Shown here piece by piece: positions 1-6,505 of a stretch of 10,762 nucleotides of DNA. Under the pieces are notes generated by a model that was given only the letters and a program-made list of their open reading frames with translations, made no database searches and was not told where the DNA came from. Within the stretch, counting starts at the first letter, position 1; the number at the start of each line of letters is the position of its first letter. The stretch comes from Bacteroidales bacterium (GTDB taxonomy: Bacteria; Bacteroidota; Bacteroidia; Bacteroidales; VadinHA17). Both the position numbers and the translations under genes were made by a program. The stretch spans positions 1 to 10,762 of the forward strand of contig DAIDJT010000059.1 of assembly GCA_027451265.1 (NCBI GenBank). Reading direction: 5' to 3'.

Positions 1-66
1 ACGATGCTTACGTGAATGCCAATCGACAAAACGGCGTTGATCATATCGTCGGTAAGGCGCGCGAGG

Positions 67-435
67 TCAAGCTGGAGCGTGCTGAAAGCCAACAGAATTA
101 TTCAGGCCGATTGTCGGCATATAAAAGCACATTGCAAGCAGCAGAAGCCAGAAGAACGGTATTGGCGCTTCAATCAGAGGCAGAAAGCACATTGTTGCCC
201 CGAACATCAGGTGAAGTATCGCGTAGACGTAATTTGCCTTCCATTTATCAGCAAGAATCCCGAACAATGTGGGCATTATAATTGAAGCGAAGCCCATAGT
301 CGAGAAGACCAGGCCAAACTGAGCTCCGTTCCATTGTTTCTCCACGAAACCGTAATGACCCAGTGTCATCATCCATGCCCCCCACATAAAGAACTGAAGG
401 AAGTTCATAACTATAAGCCGGTGCTTGAGTCCCAT
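67..435 (-). CDS. NupG-type nucleoside permease, N-terminal part, frame broken near the window edge
   Basis: This encodes the first 122 residues of a major-facilitator nucleoside:H+ symporter of the NHS family (NupG/XapB), an inner-membrane importer of nucleosides. Family features are seen up to about residue 115: the N-terminal block NFLQFFMWGAW (11-21), the GAQFG..FSTMG stretch (37-48), IMPTLFGILADKW (53-65) and FYMPTIGLNNSV (104-115). Full NupG-like proteins have about 400 residues and 12 membrane segments, so only about three helices are present. After Val115 the frame reads a few unrelated residues and stops at 67-69. Dropping one C of the CC pair at 89-90 gives NNSV-AFSTL, which fits the family better, and that frame stays open to base 1. 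The residues beyond it still do not show the expected FPPIRxWGT block. This may be a real frameshift, a sequencing or assembly error, or a chimeric join. The ATG at 435 is preceded by AAAAGG. It lies 102 bases downstream of upp, consistent with pyrimidine salvage. Confidence 0.7.
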   Translation of the reverse strand: MGLKHRLIVMNFLQFFMWGAWMMTLGHYGFVEKQWNGAQFGLVFSTMGFASIIMPTLFGILADKWKANYVYAILHLMFGATMCFLPLIEAPIPFFWLLLLAMCFYMPTIGLNNSVGFQHAPA

Positions 436-465
436 AGCCTTTTCTTATTAGGTAATGATAATCTG

Positions 466-482
466 CGAATATAGCAAGCTAT
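466..482 (-). promoter_or_regulatory. Possible promoter -7 element overlapped by a small dyad, upstream of the permease
   Basis: Read on the minus strand, 473-466 is TATATTCG, one base off the Bacteroidota -7 consensus TAnnTTTG, 30 bases before the permease ATG. A 12-base dyad, ATAGC-aa-GCTAT (471-482), overlaps it and could serve as an operator. No TTTG/TTG is seen at the expected -33 distance, so the promoter call is weak. The 102-base gap between upp and the permease would allow a separate promoter. Confidence 0.22.
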
Positions 483-537
483 TGAATACAGCGTCGGGGG
501 GATGATTAATTGTTGAAAAAATGATTACCCGCACCTG

Positions 538-1158
538 TCAGATCGTTCCGAAGAGCCTGTCGCCGGCATCTCCGAGTCCGGGAACGATGTACCCGTTTTC
601 ATTTAGATGACTGTCAAGTGCTGCCAGGTATATGTCAACATCAGGATGATCACGTTCAACCCTGGCCACACCCTCCGGGACGCCGACAATGCAGACGAGC
701 CTGATTGTCACCGCACCTCTATTCTTAACAGCTTCTATCGCAGCGCTTGCACTGCCACCGGTTGCAAGCATGGGGTCAAGAACCATAACCACCGCTTCAG
801 AAATGTCAGCAGGGAACTTGGCATAGTATTCAGTAGGAGCAAGGGTTTCATGATCACGTACAAGACCTATATGACCCACCCTGGCTGTTGTAATGAGAGC
901 TGTAATTCCGTCAACCATCCCAAGTCCGGCGCGCAGCACCGGCACCAGTATTATCTCTCTCGAAAGCTCAGCCGTGATGCATGACGAAAGAGGTGTGTCA
1001 ATAACTACTTCCCTGACAGGAAGATCCCTGGTGATCTCATAGGCCATCAGACCTGCTATCTCGCTGATATTCTGTCTGAAATCACGGGTACCCGTTTCCT
1101 TCCTCCTGATGAGCGACAGCTTGTGGGTGATCAGCGGATGGTTTATAAGCTTCAGCAT
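538..1158 (-). CDS. upp: Uracil phosphoribosyltransferase
   Basis: This cytosolic enzyme makes UMP and pyrophosphate from uracil and 5-phosphoribosyl-1-pyrophosphate in pyrimidine salvage. At 206 residues it has the standard bacterial Upp length and is collinear with the family throughout. The PRPP-binding loop DPMLATGGSA is at residues 128-137, VLRAGLGMVDG at 74-84, and the C-terminal uracil-binding segment GYIVPGLGDAGDR at 189-201. The start is an ATG 11 bases after the stop of the upstream nitroreductase gene, so the two are probably co-transcribed. A NupG-type permease follows 102 bases downstream, which would supply nucleosides or bases to the salvage route. Nothing is missing or truncated. 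The family assignment is secure. Confidence 0.96.
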   Translation of the reverse strand: MLKLINHPLITHKLSLIRRKETGTRDFRQNISEIAGLMAYEITRDLPVREVVIDTPLSSCITAELSREIILVPVLRAGLGMVDGITALITTARVGHIGLVRDHETLAPTEYYAKFPADISEAVVMVLDPMLATGGSASAAIEAVKNRGAVTIRLVCIVGVPEGVARVERDHPDVDIYLAALDSHLNENGYIVPGLGDAGDRLFGTI

Positions 1159-1169
1159 ACCTGCAGCGG

Positions 1170-1811
1170 CTACTCGTTTGGATAACCTACAGGGTTGTTG
1201 AGCATGGGATACTGCGTCTCTGTCAGGGAGAGCAGCTTCTTCAGTCCCTCGGTGTCCATTGATGCGCGGGGACGTGTAACCAGCCCTGTACCTGCACAGA
1301 AGAGACTCACGTTTTGTGAAACTATTCCTGCATCCATTGCTGCCCAGCTGAGTTTCCTGGTATTGTCATCACCCCTGAAACGGGATATGTCTGATACAAG
1401 GACCAGCATCACAGGTGCATTGGCAAACGTGGTCTGCCTGTCAGAAACCATCTTCCTGTTGTCACCGGCAGCAATCCCTTTAAGCGAGTGGGCCTTGTGA
1501 TCATAAAGATAGGCCCCTGATCTCAGCAGTACATAAATGTCAACATCCTGTGCATTTACTGCAGTGGGAGCTGTCCGCTTTCCGCTTTCGGGCCTGTTGA
1601 TGCCGTTTGATGCCCAGAGCAGATCTGACAGATCCTGCAGTGAGAGCTCCCTTGAACTGAAAGAGGTGGCTGAAGCCCTCTTCTCAAATGCCTTCATAAT
1701 TGTAAGACCTCTCTCCATGTCAGGGGTATTCAGCTTAATGTCCTGCACCGGCTGTCCTGCCAGGAAACCCGTTATCAGCGTCAACATTGCAAACAGTGTT
1801 ATGCCTTTCAT
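1170..1811 (-). CDS. Secreted SagB-type nitroreductase-family oxidoreductase
   Basis: This is a 213-residue protein of the nitroreductase-like, FMN-dependent superfamily, SagB/ThcOx-type branch. An N-terminal hydrophobic segment (residues 3-20) looks like a signal peptide, so it probably acts outside the cytoplasm. Family features in order are the helix with KRxSxTSFS (44-52) that contributes FMN phosphate contacts, LSDLLWASNGINR (61-73), the KRTAPTAVNAQDVDIYV block (78-94), and the later W(A)AMDAG..SQN stretch (156-167) with the C-terminal half of the flavin fold. The SagB relatives known from peptide toxins oxidise azolines, but no precursor peptide or YcaO gene is nearby, so the substrate is unknown. 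The ATG at 1811 has an AAAAGG-like ribosome site. It sits 24 bases after the DUF3078 gene and 11 bases before upp. Family is clear; function is not. Confidence 0.8.
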   Translation of the reverse strand: MKGITLFAMLTLITGFLAGQPVQDIKLNTPDMERGLTIMKAFEKRASATSFSSRELSLQDLSDLLWASNGINRPESGKRTAPTAVNAQDVDIYVLLRSGAYLYDHKAHSLKGIAAGDNRKMVSDRQTTFANAPVMLVLVSDISRFRGDDNTRKLSWAAMDAGIVSQNVSLFCAGTGLVTRPRASMDTEGLKKLLSLTETQYPMLNNPVGYPNE

Positions 1812-1835
1812 ACTGCCTTTTGATTTGAATGGAGT

Positions 1836-2747
1836 CTATTTTATAAACTTGTAGGTAAAGCCCACGCCAATGACTTCCTTGAACTGAGCGCGTTTGCCAA
1901 GCACAGGCTCACCCTCGTTGCCCTCGTCAATCTTTATGAGAATGTCATCATCATAAAGGAGGTGTGTGTTCACTGTCGCAGAAATGAATTTATTGACCTT
2001 GAGTACCAGCAGGTTCTCCCAGCTTATGTCAATATTCTGGGGATTCTTCAGGTAATTGGTGAAGAGGTCAAGCTTTGTAAGGAAATTGACGTTCTTGATA
2101 ATCTCATCCTTTTTGTAGGAAATGTTGGCATATGCACCAAGCTCCGGCCTGAACTTCTTCCCCGGCTCAACGCCGAATGCCCCGGCGGCAGACAGCACAT
2201 CATCGATAACTATCGTATTCTTTGATGTCAGCGGCGAAAGGAACATTGAAAAATTCGGGTTGGGTTTATAATCCATACCCAGAGAGAAAAGAAGGTATGC
2301 AGGCGAAAGCAGGTCAGAAATCTTGTTCTCGGTATCGGGATAGTTGAATCCCTTGTCCATCTGCGTTTTGAAACTCATCAGTCCTGAATAAAACCATTTA
2401 TCAGTTGCCTTGTGACCGTACTTCGACTGGAAGTCGATTCGGTCATCGGTCTTGACCCACCCAAGGTCATTGCCTTTCTGTTTCATTTTCCCGTAACCGA
2501 TGATAAGGGCATTATCCCAGGCCGATTTTCCCATCTTGTAGTTTGCGGCAAGGTTTACAAGCCCGTTGAGTGCAACCGAGTTCTGACCGCCGGCGGCCCA
2601 GCTTGTGAATGAGGCCTGTGACATGTTCAGGGAGAATACTCCGCTCCTGGTCCAGCCCTGCGTTGTGTCAGCAGCCTGGCTGAAACCAGTCTGGTTAACA
2701 TTTAGAAGTATAACAGCAAGCGACATTAAGATGATTGATTTTTTCAT
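1836..2747 (-). CDS. DUF3078 domain-containing envelope protein
   Basis: This 303-residue protein matches the Bacteroidota DUF3078 family, whose function is not established. Residues 1-23 form a signal peptide (charged KK, then a hydrophobic run ending near FSQA). The mature protein begins with the family signature around WTRSG, then FSLNMSQASFTSWAAGG, followed by alternating hydrophobic/polar segments rich in aromatic residues that resemble outer-membrane beta strands. It ends with VIGVGFTYKFIK. An outer-membrane barrel or barrel-like location is inferred. I chose the ATG at 2747 because it opens directly into the signal peptide. The longer frame begins with TTG at 2840, overlaps the preceding gene and adds 31 residues without signal-peptide character. 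It lies 79 bases after the DUF4197 gene and 24 bases before the nitroreductase gene. Confidence 0.82.
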   Translation of the reverse strand: MKKSIILMSLAVILLNVNQTGFSQAADTTQGWTRSGVFSLNMSQASFTSWAAGGQNSVALNGLVNLAANYKMGKSAWDNALIIGYGKMKQKGNDLGWVKTDDRIDFQSKYGHKATDKWFYSGLMSFKTQMDKGFNYPDTENKISDLLSPAYLLFSLGMDYKPNPNFSMFLSPLTSKNTIVIDDVLSAAGAFGVEPGKKFRPELGAYANISYKKDEIIKNVNFLTKLDLFTNYLKNPQNIDISWENLLVLKVNKFISATVNTHLLYDDDILIKIDEGNEGEPVLGKRAQFKEVIGVGFTYKFIK

Positions 2748-2826
2748 TTCTGACAGATTTGGTTTGCAAATATTACGATGGTTGGGCAAAGTTGCCTCTC
2801 CCGGTTCTAACAGTAATAAATGTATT

Positions 2827-3585
2827 CTATTGCTGATCAAGTGTTCCGAACACGTCCCTGAGCAGGGGTGTGACCCTGGCCGAGACCTCTTTTCTGATCT
2901 TCAGTTCCTCGCCCTCAAGTTTAAGGAATACCCCGTCAAGGGCCTTCCTGGTAAGAAAATCATCAATGTCGGTGTTCACCGGCTTGAATCCTGCCAGTTT
3001 CCCGGCCACACTGTTGGCAACCTGGTTCCACTTTCCTGTCAGGGTGTTCCATGACTCCCGGGCTGATACTCCTGCCACGATTTCCTTACCGGTGGAAGCG
3101 CTGATCTCAGGCCTGAAGAGTTCATACAGTCCGTTCCAGGTTGTGTTCCTCAGGTAAACGGTGGCTGCATTGTCGGCTCCGTGAAGGATGTTGTAACCGT
3201 CGGTTATGGTCATCTGCGTCACCGAGTTCACAAAGATGGGAACCACCTCGCGGGCTGCATCCTCGGCAGCCCTGTTTATGCTCAGCAGCAGGTTGTCAAT
3301 AAGCTGTTGCCCTCCGGGTATCCTGCTGATATTGTCAACTATCACCTTTGCCTCATCGGGAAGTGGTATCCTGACTGCCGGATCACCCCAGTAGCCGTCC
3401 TGTGATGCCAGTTTCCCGGCCGCATTCCGTGCACCAACGTTAAGAGCCTCCTTCAATCCTGCAATAATATCAGTTTCAGTAAGCTGCTTGACTGCAGAGA
3501 CCGTCTTAAGTGTATTGAGCAATTCAGCACACCCGGTAAGTAAAAGAAGCAACAGTGCCAGTGCTGTGATTCTGGTTCTTGTCAT
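2827..3585 (-). CDS. DUF4197 domain-containing lipoprotein
   Basis: This is a 252-residue protein of the DUF4197 family, which has no established activity. The N-terminus is a lipoprotein signal peptide: a short basic region, a leucine-rich run (9-16) and the lipobox LTGC with the lipidated Cys at residue 19, so the mature protein should be membrane-anchored. The DUF4197 domain fills the rest. It includes the helical opening TDIIAGLKEALNVGARNA (38-55), the GYWGDPAVRIPLP segment (64-76), and later the MTITDGYNIL...ATVYLR region and the C-terminal ALDGVF block typical of the family. It is complete and uses an ATG. It follows the small membrane protein gene by 23 bases, suggesting one transcript, and precedes the DUF3078 gene by 79 bases. 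A cell-envelope role is inferred from location only. Confidence 0.87.
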   Translation of the reverse strand: MTRTRITALALLLLLLTGCAELLNTLKTVSAVKQLTETDIIAGLKEALNVGARNAAGKLASQDGYWGDPAVRIPLPDEAKVIVDNISRIPGGQQLIDNLLLSINRAAEDAAREVVPIFVNSVTQMTITDGYNILHGADNAATVYLRNTTWNGLYELFRPEISASTGKEIVAGVSARESWNTLTGKWNQVANSVAGKLAGFKPVNTDIDDFLTRKALDGVFLKLEGEELKIRKEVSARVTPLLRDVFGTLDQQ

Positions 3586-3608
3586 TAAAGTCCCGAATTT
3601 AGTTTGTT

Positions 3609-4019
3609 TCAGATAGCCTGATATGGAATCGGTGTCTGGTTCTCCTGTTCCGAACCCTTAATGTCCAGGATCTCAATAACCACATACTTGCTCATGCCAC
3701 GCCATGGAAGCGGCGCTATGTACTCCTTGTACCTGAGTTCCACAAACTTGCCGCTGGCCCTCTCAAGCACGGTGGCAAGACTGTCATTGGTTATGCTGAA
3801 CTCGAACTCGTTGCTCTGGATGGCTCCCGGTGCAGGCGTCTTGAAGCCTGTCTGGATGAGTTTTCCTTCCCATGTCTTGAAGACATAACCCTTTTTTACC
3901 AGGTAATTCAGGTCACCGGCCTTAACGCCCTCGCCAAAGACGAAGTAATGCCGCCACCAGAAAATCACTGCGGCGGCAATCAGGAGCACAAATATCCCTA
4001 TTGTTACAAATTTTTTCAT
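3609..4019 (-). CDS. Small single-TM conserved protein (Bacteroidota type often mislabelled 6-phosphogluconate dehydrogenase)
   Basis: This 136-residue protein has one N-terminal membrane helix (about residues 5-22) followed by WWRHY and a roughly 110-residue soluble part. Recognisable conserved pieces are EGVKAGDL (30-37), KKGYVFKTWEG (42-52), the EFEFSI segment (71-76), FVELRYKEY (92-100) and PWRG (105-108). This pattern matches a widespread Bacteroidota family that databases sometimes call '6-phosphogluconate dehydrogenase'. The protein is far too short for that enzyme and has no NADP-binding motif, so the name should not be used. Topology suggests a short cytoplasmic tail with the soluble domain outside. 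The start is an ATG. It is 23 bases upstream of the DUF4197 lipoprotein gene and follows the repeat-bearing intergenic stretch. Function unknown. Confidence 0.78.
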   Translation of the reverse strand: MKKFVTIGIFVLLIAAAVIFWWRHYFVFGEGVKAGDLNYLVKKGYVFKTWEGKLIQTGFKTPAPGAIQSNEFEFSITNDSLATVLERASGKFVELRYKEYIAPLPWRGMSKYVVIEILDIKGSEQENQTPIPYQAI

Positions 4020-4134
4020 GTTCTATTGTATAAATTAACAGTTATGGCCGGAAGGAAACCAGCCGGCAACCCTATCAGGCAACGGGCTGCTGGCAAATCA
4101 ACAGCCCATCACCGTAACCTTGCCTTAACCTGAT
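4020..4134. other. Intergenic stretch with two inverted repeats
   Basis: Between the coiled-coil gene and the small membrane-protein gene lie two possible stem-loops. One is GGGCTG (4084-4089) with CAGCCC (4102-4107), extendable inward by two or three further pairs past a mismatch. The other is GCCGG (4047-4051) with CCGGC (4063-4067). Neither is followed by a T-run on the minus strand, so neither is a convincing intrinsic terminator. They could end or stabilise the upstream transcript or lie in the leader of the downstream gene. No convincing TAnnTTTG promoter is seen here; only a loose AT-rich patch near 4026-4039. Confidence 0.4.
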
Positions 4135-4204
4135 TCGCAACTCGCAACTCGCAATTGGCGAATCGCAATTCGCAATTCGCAACTCGCAACTCGCAATTCG
4201 CAAC
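4135..4204. repeat. Ten tandem copies of a 7-base repeat (tcgcaay)
   Basis: Ten consecutive heptamers are present with no gaps. On the plus strand they read tcgcaac, tcgcaac, tcgcaat, tggcgaa (degenerate), tcgcaat, tcgcaat, tcgcaac, tcgcaac, tcgcaat, tcgcaac. The only regular variation is C/T at position 7. The array ends three bases before the stop codon (4208-4210) of the coiled-coil gene, so it forms the start of that gene's 3' untranslated region. Because the period is 7, copy-number change would shift a reading frame, but the array lies outside the coding sequence. It is too short and has no spacers, so it is not a CRISPR array. Confidence 0.92.
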
Positions 4205-4207
4205 TCC

Positions 4208-4531
4208 TCAGCCCTTCTTCTCGTCGTCGTCCTTGTCCTTCAGACGTTCCTTGACCTCGGCAAAAGTAGCCTTCATGGTGTCCCATATTGAATCAGCTCC
4301 GTCCTTGACGGCATCCCATGCTTCCGCGCTTGATTCCTTCAGGTCTTTCAGCTTTGATTTGCCCTCGTCCATCTTATGCTCCAGCTTGTCTATATTATCC
4401 TGGTATTTCAGTTTTGTTTCGGCTGTGGCATTCTTTGCCTTTTCTTTCAGCCTGTCAATATCTGCCCTCCACTCATCAAGCTGTTCCTGGATTTTCTGCT
4501 GGTAGGTCTCTTTTTGTTCCGTGTTTTCCAT
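4208..4531 (-). CDS. Small coiled-coil protein, Sll1863-like stress family
   Basis: This 107-residue, highly charged protein is almost entirely predicted helix. Heptad-like spacing runs from about residue 8 to 95, with KIQEQLDEWRADIDRLKEKA at 13-32, a middle AETKLKYQDNIDKLEHKMDE stretch, a DAVKDGADSIWDTMKATF segment, and a charged Lys/Asp C-terminus. There is no signal peptide or membrane segment, so it is probably cytoplasmic. The layout resembles small coiled-coil proteins annotated as Sll1863-type stress-response proteins, but that label rests on composition and arrangement as much as sequence. The ATG is preceded by A-rich sequence. It begins 47 bases after the secreted coiled-coil gene and likely shares its transcript. 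Its stop codon is followed after three bases by the heptamer array. Confidence 0.72.
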   Translation of the reverse strand: MENTEQKETYQQKIQEQLDEWRADIDRLKEKAKNATAETKLKYQDNIDKLEHKMDEGKSKLKDLKESSAEAWDAVKDGADSIWDTMKATFAEVKERLKDKDDDEKKG

Positions 4532-4578
4532 AGTTGATTTGATTTTTGGTTATTGTGGTAAAACTGTCTGGCTGTTGT

Positions 4579-5478
4579 TCAGTAAAGTTTGACGTTATTC
4601 AGCTTGTCTATGAAACTCTGGACAACTGCCTGCTGGGCGTCTATCTTTGTTTTCATGACAGACTGTTCGTTTTCGTTCCTGGGGATCGCCCTGTCGGCCT
4701 GGTCAATGTCCGATCTGGCCTTGCTGATCCGGTTCTCTCCCTGGCTGATCTCCTTCTGAAGCTTTTTGCGTCTCTTCTCGAGCTCGGTGATCTGTGATGC
4801 CATGGCGTCCCTGCCTGCTCCAACAGGCATTGCCATCATCTCATTGTTCTTTGTTATGATCTCATTTGACAGGAGGTTGAGTTCATTATGTTTGACCAGC
4901 AGCTTCTCCTGTTCGTCATTGACGGTATTCCTCTTGTTCTTTGCTGTCCTTTGTGAACGTGCCTTGCTGTTTTCAAGGCCTCCAAGATCCTTGTTGAGAT
5001 CCCTCAGGATCTTTTCTTCTGCAGCAAGCTGCTCTTTGATGACGTCCATGTACTCCTTCTTGGCGAATTCCTTCAGGTAATTCTTTGCTGATGTCAGCTG
5101 AATATCACCTGTGGCTGATTCAACATACTGATCCTTCTTCAGTTCTATGCAGACCATCAGCCTGGTCAGGGTATCCTCATTCATGAGCCGGCTGTAAATG
5201 TTCACCGGGGCAGGTGAAACCTCCTTGACTATTGCCCCGAAGATTGTCATCTCACCGTTTTCAGTCTGCACCTTTGACTTGGTACCGTTTTCCTGCGTTT
5301 TTACCCAGTCCTTGAGTATCTTGTCATAGTTGGCTTCGGGGATGGTAACATTGAACCCCGGATAAAGATAGTTGCCGAACTGAACACTGTCCTCAAGCAC
5401 TTTGATCGGCTTCTGCCCGAACAGTGCCGACCCTGCAACCAGCAGGGCCAGGCATAAAATGAGGTTAGATCGTTTCAT
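4579..5478 (-). CDS. Secreted coiled-coil protein of unknown function
   Basis: This is a 299-residue protein that I do not recognise as a named family. Residues 1-21 are a signal peptide with cleavage near ALFGQ. A globular N-terminal part (about 22-140) contains VQFGNYLYPGFNVTIPEAN (32-50), and a segment from about 68 to 112 is rich in beta-type residues. The C-terminal half (about 143-215 and 225-290) is a long coiled coil rich in Glu, Lys, Asn and Gln. The two coil segments are separated by MMAMPVGAGRDAMASQ (214-229), which suggests a helical hairpin. Likely periplasmic or envelope-attached; a scaffold or binding role is only inferred. A good Bacteroidota promoter lies just upstream, and a second coiled-coil gene follows after 47 bases, so the two may be functionally paired. 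Confidence 0.7.
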   Translation of the reverse strand: MKRSNLILCLALLVAGSALFGQKPIKVLEDSVQFGNYLYPGFNVTIPEANYDKILKDWVKTQENGTKSKVQTENGEMTIFGAIVKEVSPAPVNIYSRLMNEDTLTRLMVCIELKKDQYVESATGDIQLTSAKNYLKEFAKKEYMDVIKEQLAAEEKILRDLNKDLGGLENSKARSQRTAKNKRNTVNDEQEKLLVKHNELNLLSNEIITKNNEMMAMPVGAGRDAMASQITELEKRRKKLQKEISQGENRISKARSDIDQADRAIPRNENEQSVMKTKIDAQQAVVQSFIDKLNNVKLY

Positions 5479-5502
5479 CTGGAATTAGTTTAGATCAATA
5501 AT

Positions 5503-5535
5503 CAAAGATATGCTCTTTTAAGGAAAATCTACAAT
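5503..5535 (-). promoter_or_regulatory. Bacteroidota-type promoter for the coiled-coil gene pair
   Basis: On the minus strand, 5510-5503 reads TATCTTTG, a perfect match to the TAnnTTTG -7 element used by the Bacteroidota primary sigma factor. A TTG (within ATTG, 5535-5532) lies 21 bases upstream, close to the usual -33 TTTG/TTG spacing. Transcription would start near 5496, giving a leader of about 18 bases before the ATG at 5478. The site sits in the 71-base gap after the patatin gene, which suggests a new transcription unit here. Confidence 0.55.
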
Positions 5536-5549
5536 TTCCGGCGTAAAAT

Positions 5550-6437
5550 TCATTCGCCGGCTGCCTCATCAGGCAGGTGACCGTCAAGGGCCAGTATTGT
5601 TGCCCTTTCGCCTTCCCTGATGATCTCAGCAGCCTTGTAGAAATCATAGGTTCCAAAAGATTCCTTAGGTATGCGTACCATGATGTCAACACGACTATCC
5701 ATCAGCGTCAGGGATGCAATCTGGTTAAGCATTATGCTAATGCTGCGGTTGTTAAGGTTGAATATCCCGATGTCGTCTTTCCTGTGTTTTGGAATATGCT
5801 TCCCGGCACGGGTGTTAATGTTCCTGATCATTTTAAGGTACCCTTTCCTGACGGGCTCCTCCTCCCGGGGCTCGATCCTGACGTGAGGTATGTCAGCATT
5901 TACGTTGACCACGGCAAGCAGGTCGCCTTCGTTTCTCCTTACCCTGTTTATGGGTATGGGATTGACAAGTCCGCCATCAACATAGTAATCGCCTGCCAGC
6001 AGGAAGGGCTGAAAGAATGTCGGAATGGATATAGATGCCCTTATTGCATTGAAAAGGCTTCCCGAGGTGAAGACTCTTTCGCGCCCGCGGATAATATCCG
6101 TGGCAACAGCGCAGTAGGGTATCGGCAGGTCCTCGATGTTGCGATCATGGACTATCTCCTTCATCCTGACGATGATCTTATCTCCTTTTACAAGTCCCTT
6201 TTTGCTCAGGCTTATATCAGTTAGTTTCAGCACCTCCATTACATCAAGTGAACTGACCCACTCCTCAAACTCCTTAAGCCTGCCGGAGGCATAAATGCCT
6301 CCCACAAGGGCGCCCATTGATGTCCCTGCCACCGAGGTGATGTTGTAGCCTCTGTTCTCCAGCACCTTTATGGCGCCTATGTGTGCGAACCCCCGGGCTC
6401 CGCCGCTGGAGAGAACCAATGCCACATTTTTCCCCAT
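5550..6437 (-). CDS. Patatin-like phospholipase family protein (RssA/NTE type)
   Basis: This 295-residue serine hydrolase has the patatin fold, which cleaves acyl esters of phospholipids or related lipids through a Ser-Asp dyad. The motifs are intact: the oxyanion-hole glycines in LSSGGARGFAHIG (9-21), the nucleophile elbow GTSMG with Ser40, and the catalytic Asp154 in VDGGLVNPIP. There is no signal peptide, membrane helix or C-terminal barrel, so it resembles the short cytoplasmic RssA/YlbK-like proteins rather than secreted PlpD-type lipases. The start ATG leads directly into the first beta strand. It is 68 bases after the UroD-like gene and 71 bases before the secreted coiled-coil gene. 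The lipid substrate is unknown, and a link to the amino-sugar operon is not shown. Confidence 0.92.
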   Translation of the reverse strand: MGKNVALVLSSGGARGFAHIGAIKVLENRGYNITSVAGTSMGALVGGIYASGRLKEFEEWVSSLDVMEVLKLTDISLSKKGLVKGDKIIVRMKEIVHDRNIEDLPIPYCAVATDIIRGRERVFTSGSLFNAIRASISIPTFFQPFLLAGDYYVDGGLVNPIPINRVRRNEGDLLAVVNVNADIPHVRIEPREEEPVRKGYLKMIRNINTRAGKHIPKHRKDDIGIFNLNNRSISIMLNQIASLTLMDSRVDIMVRIPKESFGTYDFYKAAEIIREGERATILALDGHLPDEAAGE

Positions 6438-6505
6438 AATAAACTTCTGTGCAGTTGTAATTACCTGATAACGTTATTTTGTCACTGTCTCAGTCTTCAC
6501 TGTTT
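6438..6505. other. Intergenic gap between the UroD-like and patatin genes, with small palindromes
   Basis: This 68-base AT-rich gap holds a 10-base palindrome, ATAACGTTAT (6468-6477), and an 8-base palindrome, GTAATTAC (6457-6464). Either could be a regulator site. It may mark the end of the amino-sugar operon, but no hairpin followed by a T-run was found, nor a TAnnTTTG element for the patatin gene. Confidence 0.2.

Noticed and set aside
2764..2774. Possible -7 element (AATATTTG on the minus strand) before the DUF3078 gene
   Set aside because: One mismatch to TAnnTTTG and no -33 element at a proper distance; too weak to list as a promoter.
2748..2840. Longer start (TTG at 2840) for the DUF3078 gene
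   Set aside because: It adds 31 residues without signal-peptide features and overlaps the DUF4197 gene; the ATG at 2747 leads straight into a good signal peptide.
3609..4019. 6-phosphogluconate dehydrogenase, the name often given to this small family
   Set aside because: Only 136 residues with one membrane helix and no NADP-binding motif.
4135..4204. CRISPR array
   Set aside because: Units are 7 bases with no spacers and no cas genes are nearby; it is a simple tandem repeat.
5522..5539. Stem GGAAA/TTTCC after the patatin gene as a terminator
   Set aside because: A five-pair AT-rich stem without a proper T-run, and it overlaps the better supported promoter.
5577..6224. Long plus-strand open frame of 215 codons
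   Set aside because: It is antisense to the patatin gene, which has complete catalytic motifs; the plus-strand product shows no recognisable domain.
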